Shown here in pieces: positions 32,925 through 41,264 of a stretch of 64,000 bases of DNA (its first letter is position 1; each line of letters starts with the position of its first letter). The DNA comes from Pseudoflavonifractor sp. Marseille-P3106 (GTDB lineage: Bacteria; Bacillota; Clostridia; Oscillospirales; Oscillospiraceae), in the NCBI GenBank assembly GCA_900169975.1, contig LT827119.1, forward strand, positions 1-64,000, read 5' to 3'. A program made the translations under genes and the position numbers. The notes beneath the pieces are model-generated. The model did not search any database, was not told where the DNA came from, and saw only the letters and a program-made list of their open reading frames with translations.

Positions 32925-34394
32925 ATGAAACTGACGCTGAAGGGACATGACTATCGATACGCCGCCGAGCAGATGATGCTCACCCTCTTTCCCGGGGAGC
33001 GGCCCGGCGCGGGGGAGAACGCGCTGACCCTCTCCCTTTTCCGGGGGGAGTCCTGGCTTACCGCCCGGGCCGAGCTGATCTGGGAGGGTGTTTCCTTCTC
33101 CGCCGTCCGGCGGGCAAGGGTCGGTGAGCTCACCGGCGGTCTGACAGACGACCGGGTGTGTCAGCGGATTTTAAAGCTGGCTTTTTACGACGCGGGCACC
33201 CGGGCTTTGGGAAAAGAGCCCCCCTGGGGAGCCCTCACCGGAGTGCGTCCCGTCAAAATCCCCGCCAAGGCCATGGAGCAGGGTCTCTCCCCTCTCCGGG
33301 CCGAACGGCTCCTGCGGGACATTTACCGGGTCTCCCCCATCCGCCGGAGGCTGGCCATGGACTGCGCCGGGGAGAGCGTGGCCGCCCGGCGCTCCCTCCG
33401 GGGAGACGAGGTCTCCCTCTATGTGGGCATCCCCTTCTGCCCCAGCCGGTGTGTCTACTGCTCCTTCATCTCCGCCGCCGTGGAGCGGTGCCTTCCCCTG
33501 GTGGAGCCCTTTGTGACGGCTTTGGAGCGGGAGATCGAGGCCACCGGGGCCCTTCTCCGGGAGACCGGCCGAACAGTCCGTACCCTCTACGTGGGCGGCG
33601 GCACCCCCACCACCCTCTCCGCCCCCCAGCTGGAGCGGGTGCTCTCGGCGCTGGAGCGCTGTCTGCCCATGGAGGGCTGCTCGGAGTTCACGGTGGAGGC
33701 CGGGCGGCCCGACACCATCACTCCGGAAAAGCTGGCTGTTCTGTCCAAGCACCGGGTGGACCGGGTCTCGGTGAACCCCCAGTCCATGGAAGACGGGGTG
33801 CTGGAGCGGATGGGCCGTCCCCACACCGGGGCGGACATCCGCCGGGCCTATGGGGAAGTCCGCCGGGCGGGGGCCTTCGCGGTGAACATGGACCTCATCG
33901 CGGGCCTGCCCGGAGACACTCCGGAGGGCTTTGCCCGTTCTTTGAGCGAAGTGCTGTCCATGGGGCCGGAAAACGTCACCGTTCACACCCTGGCCCTGAA
34001 AAAGGGTTCCCGGCTGACCGAGGAGGGGAGCTCTCTCCCCTCTGCGGAGCAGGTGGAGCAGATGCTGGACCGGGCCTGGGACGTCCTGCGGGAGGCGGGC
34101 TACGCCCCCTACTACCTCTACCGGCAGAAATATATGTCCGGCTCCTTTGAAAATGTGGGCTGGGCAAAAAGCGGCTGTGCCAGTCTCTACAACATCGCCA
34201 TGATGGAGGAATTACACACCATTCTGGCGTTGGGGGGCGGAGGTGTGACCAAGCTGGTGTGGCCGGAAAGCGGAAAGATCAAACGCGTTGCCAATCCGAA
34301 ATATCCCCAGGAATACCTGCGGGATGTGGAAAAAATATGCCGGGAAAAGGGTGCTCTGGCCCCCTTTCTCCGGGAGACAAAGGGAGTGCAGTAA
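32925..34394 (+). CDS. hemZ: Coproporphyrinogen III dehydrogenase-like radical SAM protein HemZ
   Basis: Predicted 489 residues. The HemZ-type N-terminal extension (about 165 residues, not found in HemN/HemW) is followed by the radical SAM domain with the C-x3-C-x2-C cluster in GIPFCPSRCVYCSF, YVGGGTPTTLS, a FTVEAGRPDTI stretch, and ending with YYLYRQKYMSGSFENVGWA as in the HemN family. Annotated as an anaerobic coproporphyrinogen oxidase, but no other haem genes are visible, so its real substrate here is uncertain. Stop overlaps the next start (TAATG). Confidence 0.9.
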   Translation: MKLTLKGHDYRYAAEQMMLTLFPGERPGAGENALTLSLFRGESWLTARAELIWEGVSFSAVRRARVGELTGGLTDDRVCQRILKLAFYDAGTRALGKEPPWGALTGVRPVKIPAKAMEQGLSPLRAERLLRDIYRVSPIRRRLAMDCAGESVAARRSLRGDEVSLYVGIPFCPSRCVYCSFISAAVERCLPLVEPFVTALEREIEATGALLRETGRTVRTLYVGGGTPTTLSAPQLERVLSALERCLPMEGCSEFTVEAGRPDTITPEKLAVLSKHRVDRVSVNPQSMEDGVLERMGRPHTGADIRRAYGEVRRAGAFAVNMDLIAGLPGDTPEGFARSLSEVLSMGPENVTVHTLALKKGSRLTEEGSSLPSAEQVEQMLDRAWDVLREAGYAPYYLYRQKYMSGSFENVGWAKSGCASLYNIAMMEELHTILALGGGGVTKLVWPESGKIKRVANPKYPQEYLRDVEKICREKGALAPFLRETKGVQ

Positions 34395-35332
34395 TGGCTT
34401 ATCAGCTCAATGAGATCAACGAGCGCATCCGCGCGGACGCCCCCGCTTTTCTGGCGGAGTGCGACGAGGCTTACCAAAAGCGGGTGGAGGCGGCCGCCGA
34501 CACCATCATCGGCCGGATGGAGATCTCCCCCATCGTTCTTCTCTCCGGCCCCTCCGGCTCCGGCAAGACCACCACGGCTCTGAAAATCGAAGAGGAGCTG
34601 GAGCGCCGGGGAGTCAACACCCACACCGTCTCTCTGGACAACTACTTCATGACCCCCGATCCCAAAACAGCCCCCCGGACGCCAGAGGGCGACCTGGATT
34701 TTGAATCCCCCCTGTGCCTGGACATGGAGCTGCTGGACGAGAGCTTTACCCGCCTGTCCCGGGGCGAAGAGGTCATAGTCCCCAAATTTGAGTTTTCCCG
34801 GCAGATGCGCAACGACGACCGGGGCCGTCCCCTGCGGCTGGAAAAAAACGAGATCGCCATTTTTGAGGGGATCCACGCCCTGGGCCCGGGCATTGCCGGG
34901 CCCCATCCGGAGGCCACCAAGCTCTATATCTCCGCCCGCTCCAATGTCATGGAAGAGGGGACGCTCCGCTTCAAGGGCACCTGGATGCGGCTGACCCGGC
35001 GGGCGGTGCGGGACTATAACTTCCGGGGCACCGAGGTCTCCACCACCCTGGCCATGTGGGCCAACGTCCGCCGGGGAGAAAAGCTCTATATCTCTCCCTA
35101 TAAAAATACCGCCGACGTCATTGTGGATTCCTCTCTGCCCTACGAGGTTTCCGTGATGAAGAACTACGCCCTCCCCATCCTGAAGGCGGTCCCCCAGGAA
35201 AACCAGCGGCGGGCCGAGCTGCTGGATCTCATCGCCGCCTTTGACTGGTTTGAGGCGGTGGATCCGGCCCTGGTGGCCAAAAATTCCATCCTCCGGGAGT
35301 TCATCGGCGGGGGAAGCTATCACTACAAATAA
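34394..35332 (+). CDS. Uridine kinase-like nucleoside kinase
   Basis: Predicted 312 residues, with a P-loop LLSGPSGSGKTTTALKI at about residue 50-65, the conserved SLDNYFMTPD motif of the uridine kinase/phosphoribulokinase family, and a lid-like RLTRRAVRDYNFRGTEVSTTL region. It is longer than Udk (about 210); the N-terminal 45 residues and C-terminal about 60 residues are extra. In related clostridia similar genes are called nucleoside or uridine kinase. The start was set at the ATG overlapping the hemZ stop. Confidence 0.85.
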   Translation: MAYQLNEINERIRADAPAFLAECDEAYQKRVEAAADTIIGRMEISPIVLLSGPSGSGKTTTALKIEEELERRGVNTHTVSLDNYFMTPDPKTAPRTPEGDLDFESPLCLDMELLDESFTRLSRGEEVIVPKFEFSRQMRNDDRGRPLRLEKNEIAIFEGIHALGPGIAGPHPEATKLYISARSNVMEEGTLRFKGTWMRLTRRAVRDYNFRGTEVSTTLAMWANVRRGEKLYISPYKNTADVIVDSSLPYEVSVMKNYALPILKAVPQENQRRAELLDLIAAFDWFEAVDPALVAKNSILREFIGGGSYHYK

Positions 35333-35365
35333 CCCATATCACAAATACAAAGGAGACCGATCAGC

Positions 35366-36181
35366 ATGGCAGAATGTACCCACGACTGCTCTTCCTGCGG
35401 GGAGAGCTGCTCTGAGCGGAGCGCGGACTTTGACTTCAAGGCCGCGGCCAACCCCCGCTCCCACGTAAAAAAGGTGATCGCCGTCATGAGCGGCAAGGGC
35501 GGCGTCGGCAAGAGCCTGGTCACCGCCTCCCTGGCTGCCGCCTGTCAGAAGCAGGGCAAACAGGCCGCCATTTTGGACGCCGACATCACCGGCCCTTCCA
35601 TCCCCAAGGCCTTCGGCATCCATGATCGGGCCATGGGCAACGACGAGGGCATCTTCCCCGTCTCCACCAGGACCGGCATCAAGCTCATGAGCCTCAACCT
35701 GCTGGTGGAAAACGAGAGCGATCCCGTAGTCTGGCGGGGTTCCCTCATCGCCGGCACCGTCAAACAGTTCTGGACCGACGTGCAGTGGGGCGATGTGGAC
35801 TATATGTTCGTAGACATGCCTCCCGGGACGGGCGACGTGCCCCTCACCGTCTTTCAGTCCCTGCCGGTGGACGGCATCATTATCGTGACCTCCCCCCAGG
35901 AGCTGGTGAGCATGATCGTGGAAAAGGCCGTCAAGATGGCCGAGATGATGAACATCCCCATCCTGGGCCTGGTGGAGAATTACAGCTACTTTCAGTGTCC
36001 CGACTGCGGCAAGCGCCACGCCATCTTCGGTGAGAGCCATATCGACGACATCGCCGAGCTCCACGCCCTGGAGGTGCTGGCCCGTCTCCCCATCGACCCG
36101 GCCCTGGCGGCCGCCTGCGATGCGGGCAGGGCCGAGGAGTTTTCCCCAAACTACCTGGAAAATGTGGTAAAAACCCTGTAA
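35366..36181 (+). CDS. mrp: Mrp/NBP35 family iron-sulfur cluster carrier ATPase
   Basis: Predicted 271 residues. Unusual for bacterial Mrp, the N-terminus has four Cys (CTHDCSSCGESC, residues 4-15) like the N-terminal [4Fe-4S] site of eukaryotic Nbp35. The deviant Walker A is VMSGKGGVGKSLV, followed by DADITGPSIPKAFGI, the FVDMPPGTGDVPLT switch and a CPDC pair near residue 212 that binds the bridging cluster. It should load or carry Fe-S clusters. The MTS-type DUF59 N-domain is absent. Followed by a strong terminator. Confidence 0.93.
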   Translation: MAECTHDCSSCGESCSERSADFDFKAAANPRSHVKKVIAVMSGKGGVGKSLVTASLAAACQKQGKQAAILDADITGPSIPKAFGIHDRAMGNDEGIFPVSTRTGIKLMSLNLLVENESDPVVWRGSLIAGTVKQFWTDVQWGDVDYMFVDMPPGTGDVPLTVFQSLPVDGIIIVTSPQELVSMIVEKAVKMAEMMNIPILGLVENYSYFQCPDCGKRHAIFGESHIDDIAELHALEVLARLPIDPALAAACDAGRAEEFSPNYLENVVKTL

Positions 36182-36192
36182 AAAAGCGTGAA

Positions 36193-36235
36193 GATCCCCG
36201 CTGTCGCCCAAAACAGCGGGGATCTTTCCTCATTT
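36193..36235 (+). terminator. Terminator of mrp
   Basis: Perfect 12-bp stem GATCCCCGCTGT with 8-nt loop, then TTTCCTCATTTTT. Confidence 0.88.
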
Positions 36236-36271
36236 TTCGTTTCTTTGTGGATCATTTTTTCGTTTTTCCGC

Positions 36272-36315
36272 AAAAAAGAGGACTTCCGCCCATCCCGGGC
36301 GGAAGTCCTCTTTTC
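36272..36315. terminator. Terminator of the rpmH-jag operon (bidirectional)
   Basis: 15-bp stem AGAGGACTTCCGCCC and complement, flanked by AAAAAA on the left (a T-run for the minus strand) and TTTT on the right. Sits 9 nt past the jag stop codon. Confidence 0.9.
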
Positions 36316-36323
36316 CATTTCAC

Positions 36324-37088
36324 TCAGTTCCGGTGCTCGCCCTGGCTGTAAGCCACCACGGTGCGGCGGTTGGGCTCGGTGCCGATGGAGTAAGTGGTCA
36401 CATCGGCCCGCTCCTGAAGCGCGGTATGGACCACATGGCGCTCGTAGGCATTCATGGGCTCCAAAGTCACGTTCCGGCGGTAGCGCACCACCTTGTCGGC
36501 CACCCGGTGGGCCATCCGCTCCAGGGACTCCTCCCGCTTGGCGCGGTAGTGCTCCGCGTCCACACGAACGCGGATTCGCTTGGCCTGGCCGTGATTGACA
36601 GCGTAGCCGGTGAGCTGCTGGATGGCGTCCAGCGTCTCGCCCCGGCGGCCGATGACGCCGCCCAGGTCCTTACCCACCAGATCCACCAGATAATCCCCTT
36701 CGTCGTTCCTCGTGACCTGGGGCTCGGCCTGGATCTCCATCCGCTCCAGAAGCCCGCTGAGGAAGGCTGCGATCTTCTCCGCCTGGGGGTCCTCCCCGCA
36801 CGGCGCTGCCGCAAACTCGACTTTCTCCGGCGCGGGAGCCGGGACGTCCGCAGGCTCACCCTTCGGAGCCTCCGCCACCGCCGCAGGTGCTGCGGGTGCT
36901 TCCGGTTCATCGGGAACTTCATAGGTCACCTTCACCTTGGCGGGATTTCCGCCGATCCCCAGAAAACCGGACTTGGCCAGCTCCAGAACCTCCACGGATA
37001 CCTCTTCCCGGGCGAGACCCAACTGCTTCAGGCCGGCGGCGATGGCCGCCTCCTCGGTTTTACCAGTGCACTCGATTGATTTCTGCAT
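36324..37088 (-). CDS. jag: Jag/KhpB RNA-binding protein
   Basis: Predicted 254 residues. N-terminal Jag_N (SIECTGKTEEAAIAAGLKQLG, LAKSGFLGIGGNPAKV), an Ala/Pro/Glu linker (about 65-110), a KH domain with the GxxG-type GGVIGRRGETLDAIQQL, then an R3H domain (ERMAHRVADKVV, R-x3-H of HVVHTAL and MNAYERHVVH). Binds RNA with KhpA and influences cell elongation and division. The ATG at 37088 has GGAAGGAG upstream. Last gene of the rpmH operon. Confidence 0.95.
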   Translation of the reverse strand: MQKSIECTGKTEEAAIAAGLKQLGLAREEVSVEVLELAKSGFLGIGGNPAKVKVTYEVPDEPEAPAAPAAVAEAPKGEPADVPAPAPEKVEFAAAPCGEDPQAEKIAAFLSGLLERMEIQAEPQVTRNDEGDYLVDLVGKDLGGVIGRRGETLDAIQQLTGYAVNHGQAKRIRVRVDAEHYRAKREESLERMAHRVADKVVRYRRNVTLEPMNAYERHVVHTALQERADVTTYSIGTEPNRRTVVAYSQGEHRN

Positions 37089-37117
37089 GGTTTTTATCTC
37101 CTTCCCGTAGGGATCAC

Positions 37118-38476
37118 TCAATCTTCCTTGGGGGTGCCGGTCTCCGGTTCCTCAGAAGCCTCCCCGGTGGAGATGACGGTCTCTTCCACCGGAGCCTCCA
37201 CAACAGCTTCCTCTTCCGGCGCGGGGATCTCCGCGGGAGCCTCCTCCTCGGGCAGTTCCTCGATCTTTTTCAAAATACCGGCAGCCACGTCTTCATGATA
37301 CGGAGTCACAGTGCCGTAGCGGTTGGGATCATAGGCACGGCCGCGGGCATACTGACGGATGCCCACCCGACTGGCCTCACGGACAGAAGCGGGGACCTTG
37401 TCCTCACTCTCTTCCTTTTCCTTCTTCCTGTTTTTGTTCTTCCGGGCCTCTTCCGCCTGGCGGGCGCGTTCCTCGGCCCTCTCCCGGCGCAGACGTTTCT
37501 CCTCTTCCTTTTCCTCCAGCTCCCGTTCCCGCTGCATCTGCGCGGCCTTCTCATAGTCCTTCTTCAAAACCTTGGCGCAGATGAGCTCTTGGAGCATGCC
37601 CAAAAGGTTATTGGCCACCCAGTAAACGCTCAGAGCGGCCGGCATGGAAAAGCCGATCCACAAAGAGATGATGGGGGAAATGATCATCATGGTGCGGGTG
37701 GTCGTTGCCGCCTGGGCGTTTTGGGGCTGCTGCTGATTCATGTTGTTGGTCTTGGTGGAGATGAGAGAGAAAACAAGGCTGGTCACGCCGGAGATCACGG
37801 GGATCAGGAACAGGCCGACGGCGGCCCAGCTCATCCCGTGGGCCCAGAACTTCAGCTGAGGCACCTGAGAGAGCTCGATCCCGAAGAAATTGAAGTTGAT
37901 GGAGAAAATCTCCTTGGCGGTCTCTCCCACGGCGGCCTGGATGGAGGCCAGGTTTTCAGGGGTGATGAGGGATGCCAGATAAAGCTGGTTGTAGCCGGTA
38001 TTGGAGAACACATTTCCGGCCTTCTCCACCAGCTGCTGGGTGGTCCAGCCCATATTCACCGCCACCGTGTTCCAGTCCACCGTGTTGGCAATGGTGGTGA
38101 TCTGATCCACAGAGAGTCCCATCATGTACTTCAGGGGCTGGCGGATAATGGCGTACAGGGGGAGCAGGATCGCCAGGGGGAGCATGGACCAAAGACAGCC
38201 CCCCATGGGGTTGACCTTCTCCTTGGCGTAGAGCTTCTGCACCTCTTCATTGTAGCGGGCCTGATCCTTGCCGTACTGCTTTTGCAGCTTCTGGAGCTTG
38301 CCCGAGAGCATGTTCATCTGGATCATGCTCCGCTTTCCCTTGAGGGAGAGCGGGTAAAGGATCAGCTTCACCACCAGGGCAAATAGGATCAGCGCGACAC
38401 CGTAGCTGTTGAAGAACTGATAAAAAAACATCAGCAGCCAGGTGAAGGGGGTCAGGGCATAATAGGCGAAATCCAT
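37118..38476 (-). CDS. yidC: YidC/Oxa1 family membrane protein insertase
   Basis: Predicted 452 residues. Five membrane helices of the 60KD_IMP core (PFTWLLMFFYQFFNSYGVAL; VKLILYPLSLKGKRSMIQMN; MGGCLWSMLPLAILLPLYAI; later LFLIPVISGV and LWIGFSMPAALSVYWVANNL). The conserved positively charged groove Arg is likely within KGKRSMIQ. Long charged C-terminal extension (about 310-452): an Arg/Lys/Glu coiled coil, then an acidic tail, resembling ribosome-contacting tails. ATG at 38476 chosen for the GGAGG 8 nt upstream. No signal peptide lipobox. Confidence 0.94.
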   Translation of the reverse strand: MDFAYYALTPFTWLLMFFYQFFNSYGVALILFALVVKLILYPLSLKGKRSMIQMNMLSGKLQKLQKQYGKDQARYNEEVQKLYAKEKVNPMGGCLWSMLPLAILLPLYAIIRQPLKYMMGLSVDQITTIANTVDWNTVAVNMGWTTQQLVEKAGNVFSNTGYNQLYLASLITPENLASIQAAVGETAKEIFSINFNFFGIELSQVPQLKFWAHGMSWAAVGLFLIPVISGVTSLVFSLISTKTNNMNQQQPQNAQAATTTRTMMIISPIISLWIGFSMPAALSVYWVANNLLGMLQELICAKVLKKDYEKAAQMQRERELEEKEEEKRLRRERAEERARQAEEARKNKNRKKEKEESEDKVPASVREASRVGIRQYARGRAYDPNRYGTVTPYHEDVAAGILKKIEELPEEEAPAEIPAPEEEAVVEAPVEETVISTGEASEEPETGTPKED

Positions 38477-38539
38477 AGACATGGCCTCCACAATCTTTTC
38501 ATTTGCATGTCGGAACCGCAAAGGCAATCCGGCGGCTCC

Positions 38540-38758
38540 TTATGGAACAGGATCATACTCGATGCTCTCCTGCCGGTGAAACGGCTGGCACTTCAGAACG
38601 CGGCGCACGGCCAAAAGACCGCCCTTCCACGCGCCGTATTTCTCCACCGCCTCCAGAGCATAGGCCGAGCAAGTGGGGATAAACCGGCAGCAGGAGGGTC
38701 GGGCGGGAGAAATATTGCGCTGATAAAATCGGATCAGCCACAGAAAAATACGCTTCAA
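38540..38758 (-). CDS. yidD: Membrane protein insertion efficiency factor YidD
   Basis: Predicted 72 residues with the family signature [33 protein letters not shown], including the conserved Cys cluster. Amphipathic, membrane-associated, and assists YidC insertion. Overlaps rnpA by 4 nt, so the two are coupled. Confidence 0.95.
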   Translation of the reverse strand: MKRIFLWLIRFYQRNISPARPSCCRFIPTCSAYALEAVEKYGAWKGGLLAVRRVLKCQPFHRQESIEYDPVP

Positions 38759-39105
38759 GTGGTCTCGCCCTTTCGGTAAACACCCAGCCTGTCCAGCAGG
38801 CGGAGCAGCTCCCGCTCCAATTCGGAATAAGGCGCAAATGCGGCCTTGACCCGGGCCACCACGACAATGTCCCAGCCGGGGGCCATCCGGCCTTCGTGGA
38901 TCCGATAGGCCTCCCGGATCCGGCGGCGCACCTTGTTCCGGCGCACGGCCTTCCCCACCTTGGTCCCTACGGTGAACCCCAGCCGGGTCACACCCAGGTT
39001 ATTTTTCCGCACATAGACGGCCAGACAGGGGCTGACCGCGCTTTTCCCCTTGGCGTAGAGGCGGCGAAACAGATGATTTTCCTTCATGGACCTGGTGTGC
39101 AGCAT
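38755..39105 (-). CDS. rnpA: Ribonuclease P protein component
   Basis: Predicted 116 residues. The conserved RNR-like basic motif is seen in [20 protein letters not shown], with F[19 protein letters not shown] at the N-terminus. Binds RNase P RNA for 5' tRNA maturation. The ATG at 39105 follows AAGGGGAG; an ATG at 39087 (MKENHLF) matches the usual family start and is an alternative. Downstream of rpmH as in nearly all bacteria. Confidence 0.94.
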   Translation of the reverse strand: MLHTRSMKENHLFRRLYAKGKSAVSPCLAVYVRKNNLGVTRLGFTVGTKVGKAVRRNKVRRRIREAYRIHEGRMAPGWDIVVVARVKAAFAPYSELERELLRLLDRLGVYRKGETT

Positions 39106-39198
39106 CCCTCGTCTCCCCTTCTACTTCTCTCCATGCACCGCAGGGGCGGTAGAAAAAGTTCCACCGCCCCGCATAAAATGCCCTATTTGGTTGCCATC

Positions 39199-39333
39199 TC
39201 AGTGAGTCAGACGGACACGGCCTTCGCGGCGGCGCCGGGACAGCACCTTGCGGCCATTCGCAGTCGCCATGCGCTTGCGGAATCCGTGGACCTTGCTGCG
39301 CTGACGCTTTTTGGGCTGATAGGTACGAACCAT
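39199..39333 (-). CDS. rpmH: Ribosomal protein bL34
   Basis: 44-residue protein beginning [20 protein letters not shown], then [19 protein letters not shown]; unmistakable bL34, with the usual Met at position 2 changed to Val. AGGAGGTG lies 7-9 nt before the ATG. First gene of the rpmH-rnpA-yidD-yidC-jag operon, transcribed away from dnaA. A GGGGCGGT/ACCGCCCC hairpin in the 93-nt gap before rnpA (about 39142-39170) may be a processing or attenuation site. Confidence 0.96.
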   Translation of the reverse strand: MVRTYQPKKRQRSKVHGFRKRMATANGRKVLSRRRREGRVRLTH

Positions 39334-39449
39334 TTTGGTACACCTCCTGTACTCATTCTGGCGGAGCAAAGCTCCCCCTTACCACAACGCCCGGCCTGCG
39401 CCGGACGCGGTCGTCAAAGTTATCATGCGCTGATGAAGGCGCAAATGGT

Positions 39450-39479
39450 ATTATACTTGATAAATAAATCCCCTGTCAA
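39450..39479 (-). promoter_or_regulatory. Promoter of the rpmH operon
   Basis: On the minus strand: perfect -35 TTGACA (39479-39474), 18-nt spacer, perfect -10 TATAAT (39455-39450). Leader of about 110 nt to rpmH. Confidence 0.88.
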
Positions 39480-39605
39480 CCTCCTTTTCCGGTTTTTTTT
39501 GTTCTTATTTTTCTATGGTCCCCAATATCTTGTGTTTTTACAAAAATGACCCACAACTTTCCTGAAAAGCGTGGAAAATTTTCAACCGGAAGCCCCGGTT
39601 TTTCG

Positions 39606-39634
39606 TTGCCAAGTGTGCGTGTGTTTGGTATAAT
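39606..39634 (+). promoter_or_regulatory. Promoter of dnaA
   Basis: -35 TTGCCA (39606-39611), 17-nt spacer, -10 TATAAT (39629-39634), 41 nt before the dnaA start. The adjacent stretch 39480-39600 has near-matches to DnaA boxes (e.g. CGTGGAAAA at about 39569), so autoregulation is possible. Confidence 0.85.
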
Positions 39635-39675
39635 AATAAAGTATATTTTGAAAACAGAAACGGGTGAGCCATAAC

Positions 39676-40989
39676 ATGAATTCCGCCGCCGAAATTTGGA
39701 CAAGGGTTTTAAAGCTGATGGAAGGCGACCTGACCGCCACCACTCTGAGCACCTGGTTCGACGACGCCGAGGCCCTCTCTCTGGATGAGGACAGCTTTGT
39801 TTTGTATACCCCCTCCAACTTCAAACGGGATATCATCATCTCCCGCTACCGCTCCGCCATTCAAAAGGCGCTGCGGGAGCTTTTTTCCGCGGATTTTGAC
39901 GTGAAGGTTCTGGGTGAGGGGGAAAAGGAATCTCTCTCCAAGCCCAAGGACAACGTTTTCCTTCCCGGGACGGAGGAGTACACCTTTGACAAATTTGTGG
40001 TGGGCTCCTCCAACAAGTTTGCCTACGCCGCAGCCAGGAGCGTGGCCGACGAGCCGGCCAAGAGCTACAATCCCCTCTTCATCTACGGCGAATCCGGCCT
40101 GGGCAAGACCCATCTGCTCTACGCCATCGCCCACTCCATCCATGAAAAATACCCGGATTACCGCATCGTCTACATCAAGGGAGACTCCTTCACCAACGAA
40201 CTCATCGCCGCCATCCGGGAGGGCCGGAACCAGGAGTTTCGGGAAAAATTCCGCTCCGCCGACATCTTCCTCATGGACGACGTACAGTTCATCGCCGGGC
40301 GGGAATCCACCCAGGAAGAGATGTTCCACACCTTCAACACCCTCTACGAGGCCGGGCGGCAGATCGTCTTTACCGCAGACCGCCCCCCGAAGGAGATGCT
40401 CCGGCTGGACGACCGGCTCAAGACCCGGTTCGAGTGGGGCCTGCCCGTGGATGTGCAGCCCCCCGACTATGAGACCCGGGTGGCCATCATCAAAAACAAG
40501 GCCATCCGCCGGGGCATGAACCTCCCCGACCCGGTGCTCCGCTACATTGCGGACAACATTACCGCCAATGTCCGGCAGATCGAGGGCACCGTCAACAAGA
40601 TCCTCGCCTTTCAGGAGCTCATGGGGGAGCAGGTGGATGTGGACACCGTCACCCGGGCCGTACGGGACATGTTCAAGGACAAGACGGAATTTTTGCCCTC
40701 GGCCGACGTCATCATCGAAGAGGTGGGCAAATTCTACAATATCGAGGCCCAGGACATCCGGGGGCAGGCCCGAAACAAAGACACCGTTCTGGCCCGCCAG
40801 ATCGCCATGTATGAGATCCGCCGCATGACCAACCTCTCTTTGAAGGAAGTGGGCCGGGAATTTGACGGAAGAGACCACACCACTGTCATGCACTCCATCG
40901 AGCGCATCGAACGGCTGACCAAGCAGTCCCCGGAAATGGCGGAAGTCATCAAGGACATCAACGCCAACATCAACGCCCGGTACGAGTGA
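39676..40989 (+). CDS. dnaA: Chromosomal replication initiator protein DnaA
   Basis: Predicted 437 residues. Domain I (IWTRVLKLMEGDL, TTLSTWFDDAEALSL), a short domain II, AAA+ domain III with Walker A GESGLGKTHLL (about 138), Walker B IFLMDDVQF (about 198) and the initiator-specific region, and domain IV with the DnaA-box-binding signature GREFDGRDHTTVMHSIERI (about 395-410). The ATG at 39676 was preferred; an upstream GTG at 39664 is in frame. The DnaA boxes lie mainly downstream of this gene. Confidence 0.97.
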   Translation: MNSAAEIWTRVLKLMEGDLTATTLSTWFDDAEALSLDEDSFVLYTPSNFKRDIIISRYRSAIQKALRELFSADFDVKVLGEGEKESLSKPKDNVFLPGTEEYTFDKFVVGSSNKFAYAAARSVADEPAKSYNPLFIYGESGLGKTHLLYAIAHSIHEKYPDYRIVYIKGDSFTNELIAAIREGRNQEFREKFRSADIFLMDDVQFIAGRESTQEEMFHTFNTLYEAGRQIVFTADRPPKEMLRLDDRLKTRFEWGLPVDVQPPDYETRVAIIKNKAIRRGMNLPDPVLRYIADNITANVRQIEGTVNKILAFQELMGEQVDVDTVTRAVRDMFKDKTEFLPSADVIIEEVGKFYNIEAQDIRGQARNKDTVLARQIAMYEIRRMTNLSLKEVGREFDGRDHTTVMHSIERIERLTKQSPEMAEVIKDINANINARYE

Positions 40990-41025
40990 TCTGTCTCTCC
41001 ACGGCGGACAGACAAGAAAATACTT

Positions 41026-41182
41026 TTTTCCACAAACACACCGTATTTTGTGGAAATGTGGACATTCCCATGTGGAAATCTTTTTTCTTTTCTCTTGGCT
41101 GTGGAAACCCTTCTGTTTTTCTCCACACGGGCTGTGGACGGTCAAACCCTTGCGGGAAAAGGAGAATTTACGGTTTTCCACA
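41026..41182. other. oriC: Replication origin oriC: cluster of DnaA boxes between dnaA and dnaN
   Basis: Eight DnaA-box-like 9-mers (consensus TTATNCACA). Plus-oriented: TTTTCCACA at 41026-41034, TTCTCCACA at 41119-41127, TTTTCCACA at 41174-41182. Minus-oriented: 41049-41057, 41057-41065, 41071-41079, 41100-41108, 41133-41141 (TGTGGAAAT-type). None is a perfect TTATCCACA; TTTTCCACA dominates. T-rich tracts (TCTTTTTTCTTTTCTC at 41079-41094) may serve as the unwinding element. Confidence 0.85.
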
Positions 41183-41264
41183 ATAATTTTCCCTACGGCT
41201 TACTATTACGACAAAAATCCTCTCCTCTCCTTGCGGAGAGAGAGACGAACGGAGGTACCGAAGC

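Noticed and set aside
38540-39105. YidD/RnpA overlap as an annotation error
   Set aside because: Both genes show full family signatures and a 4-nt overlap, and this arrangement is common in Bacillota.
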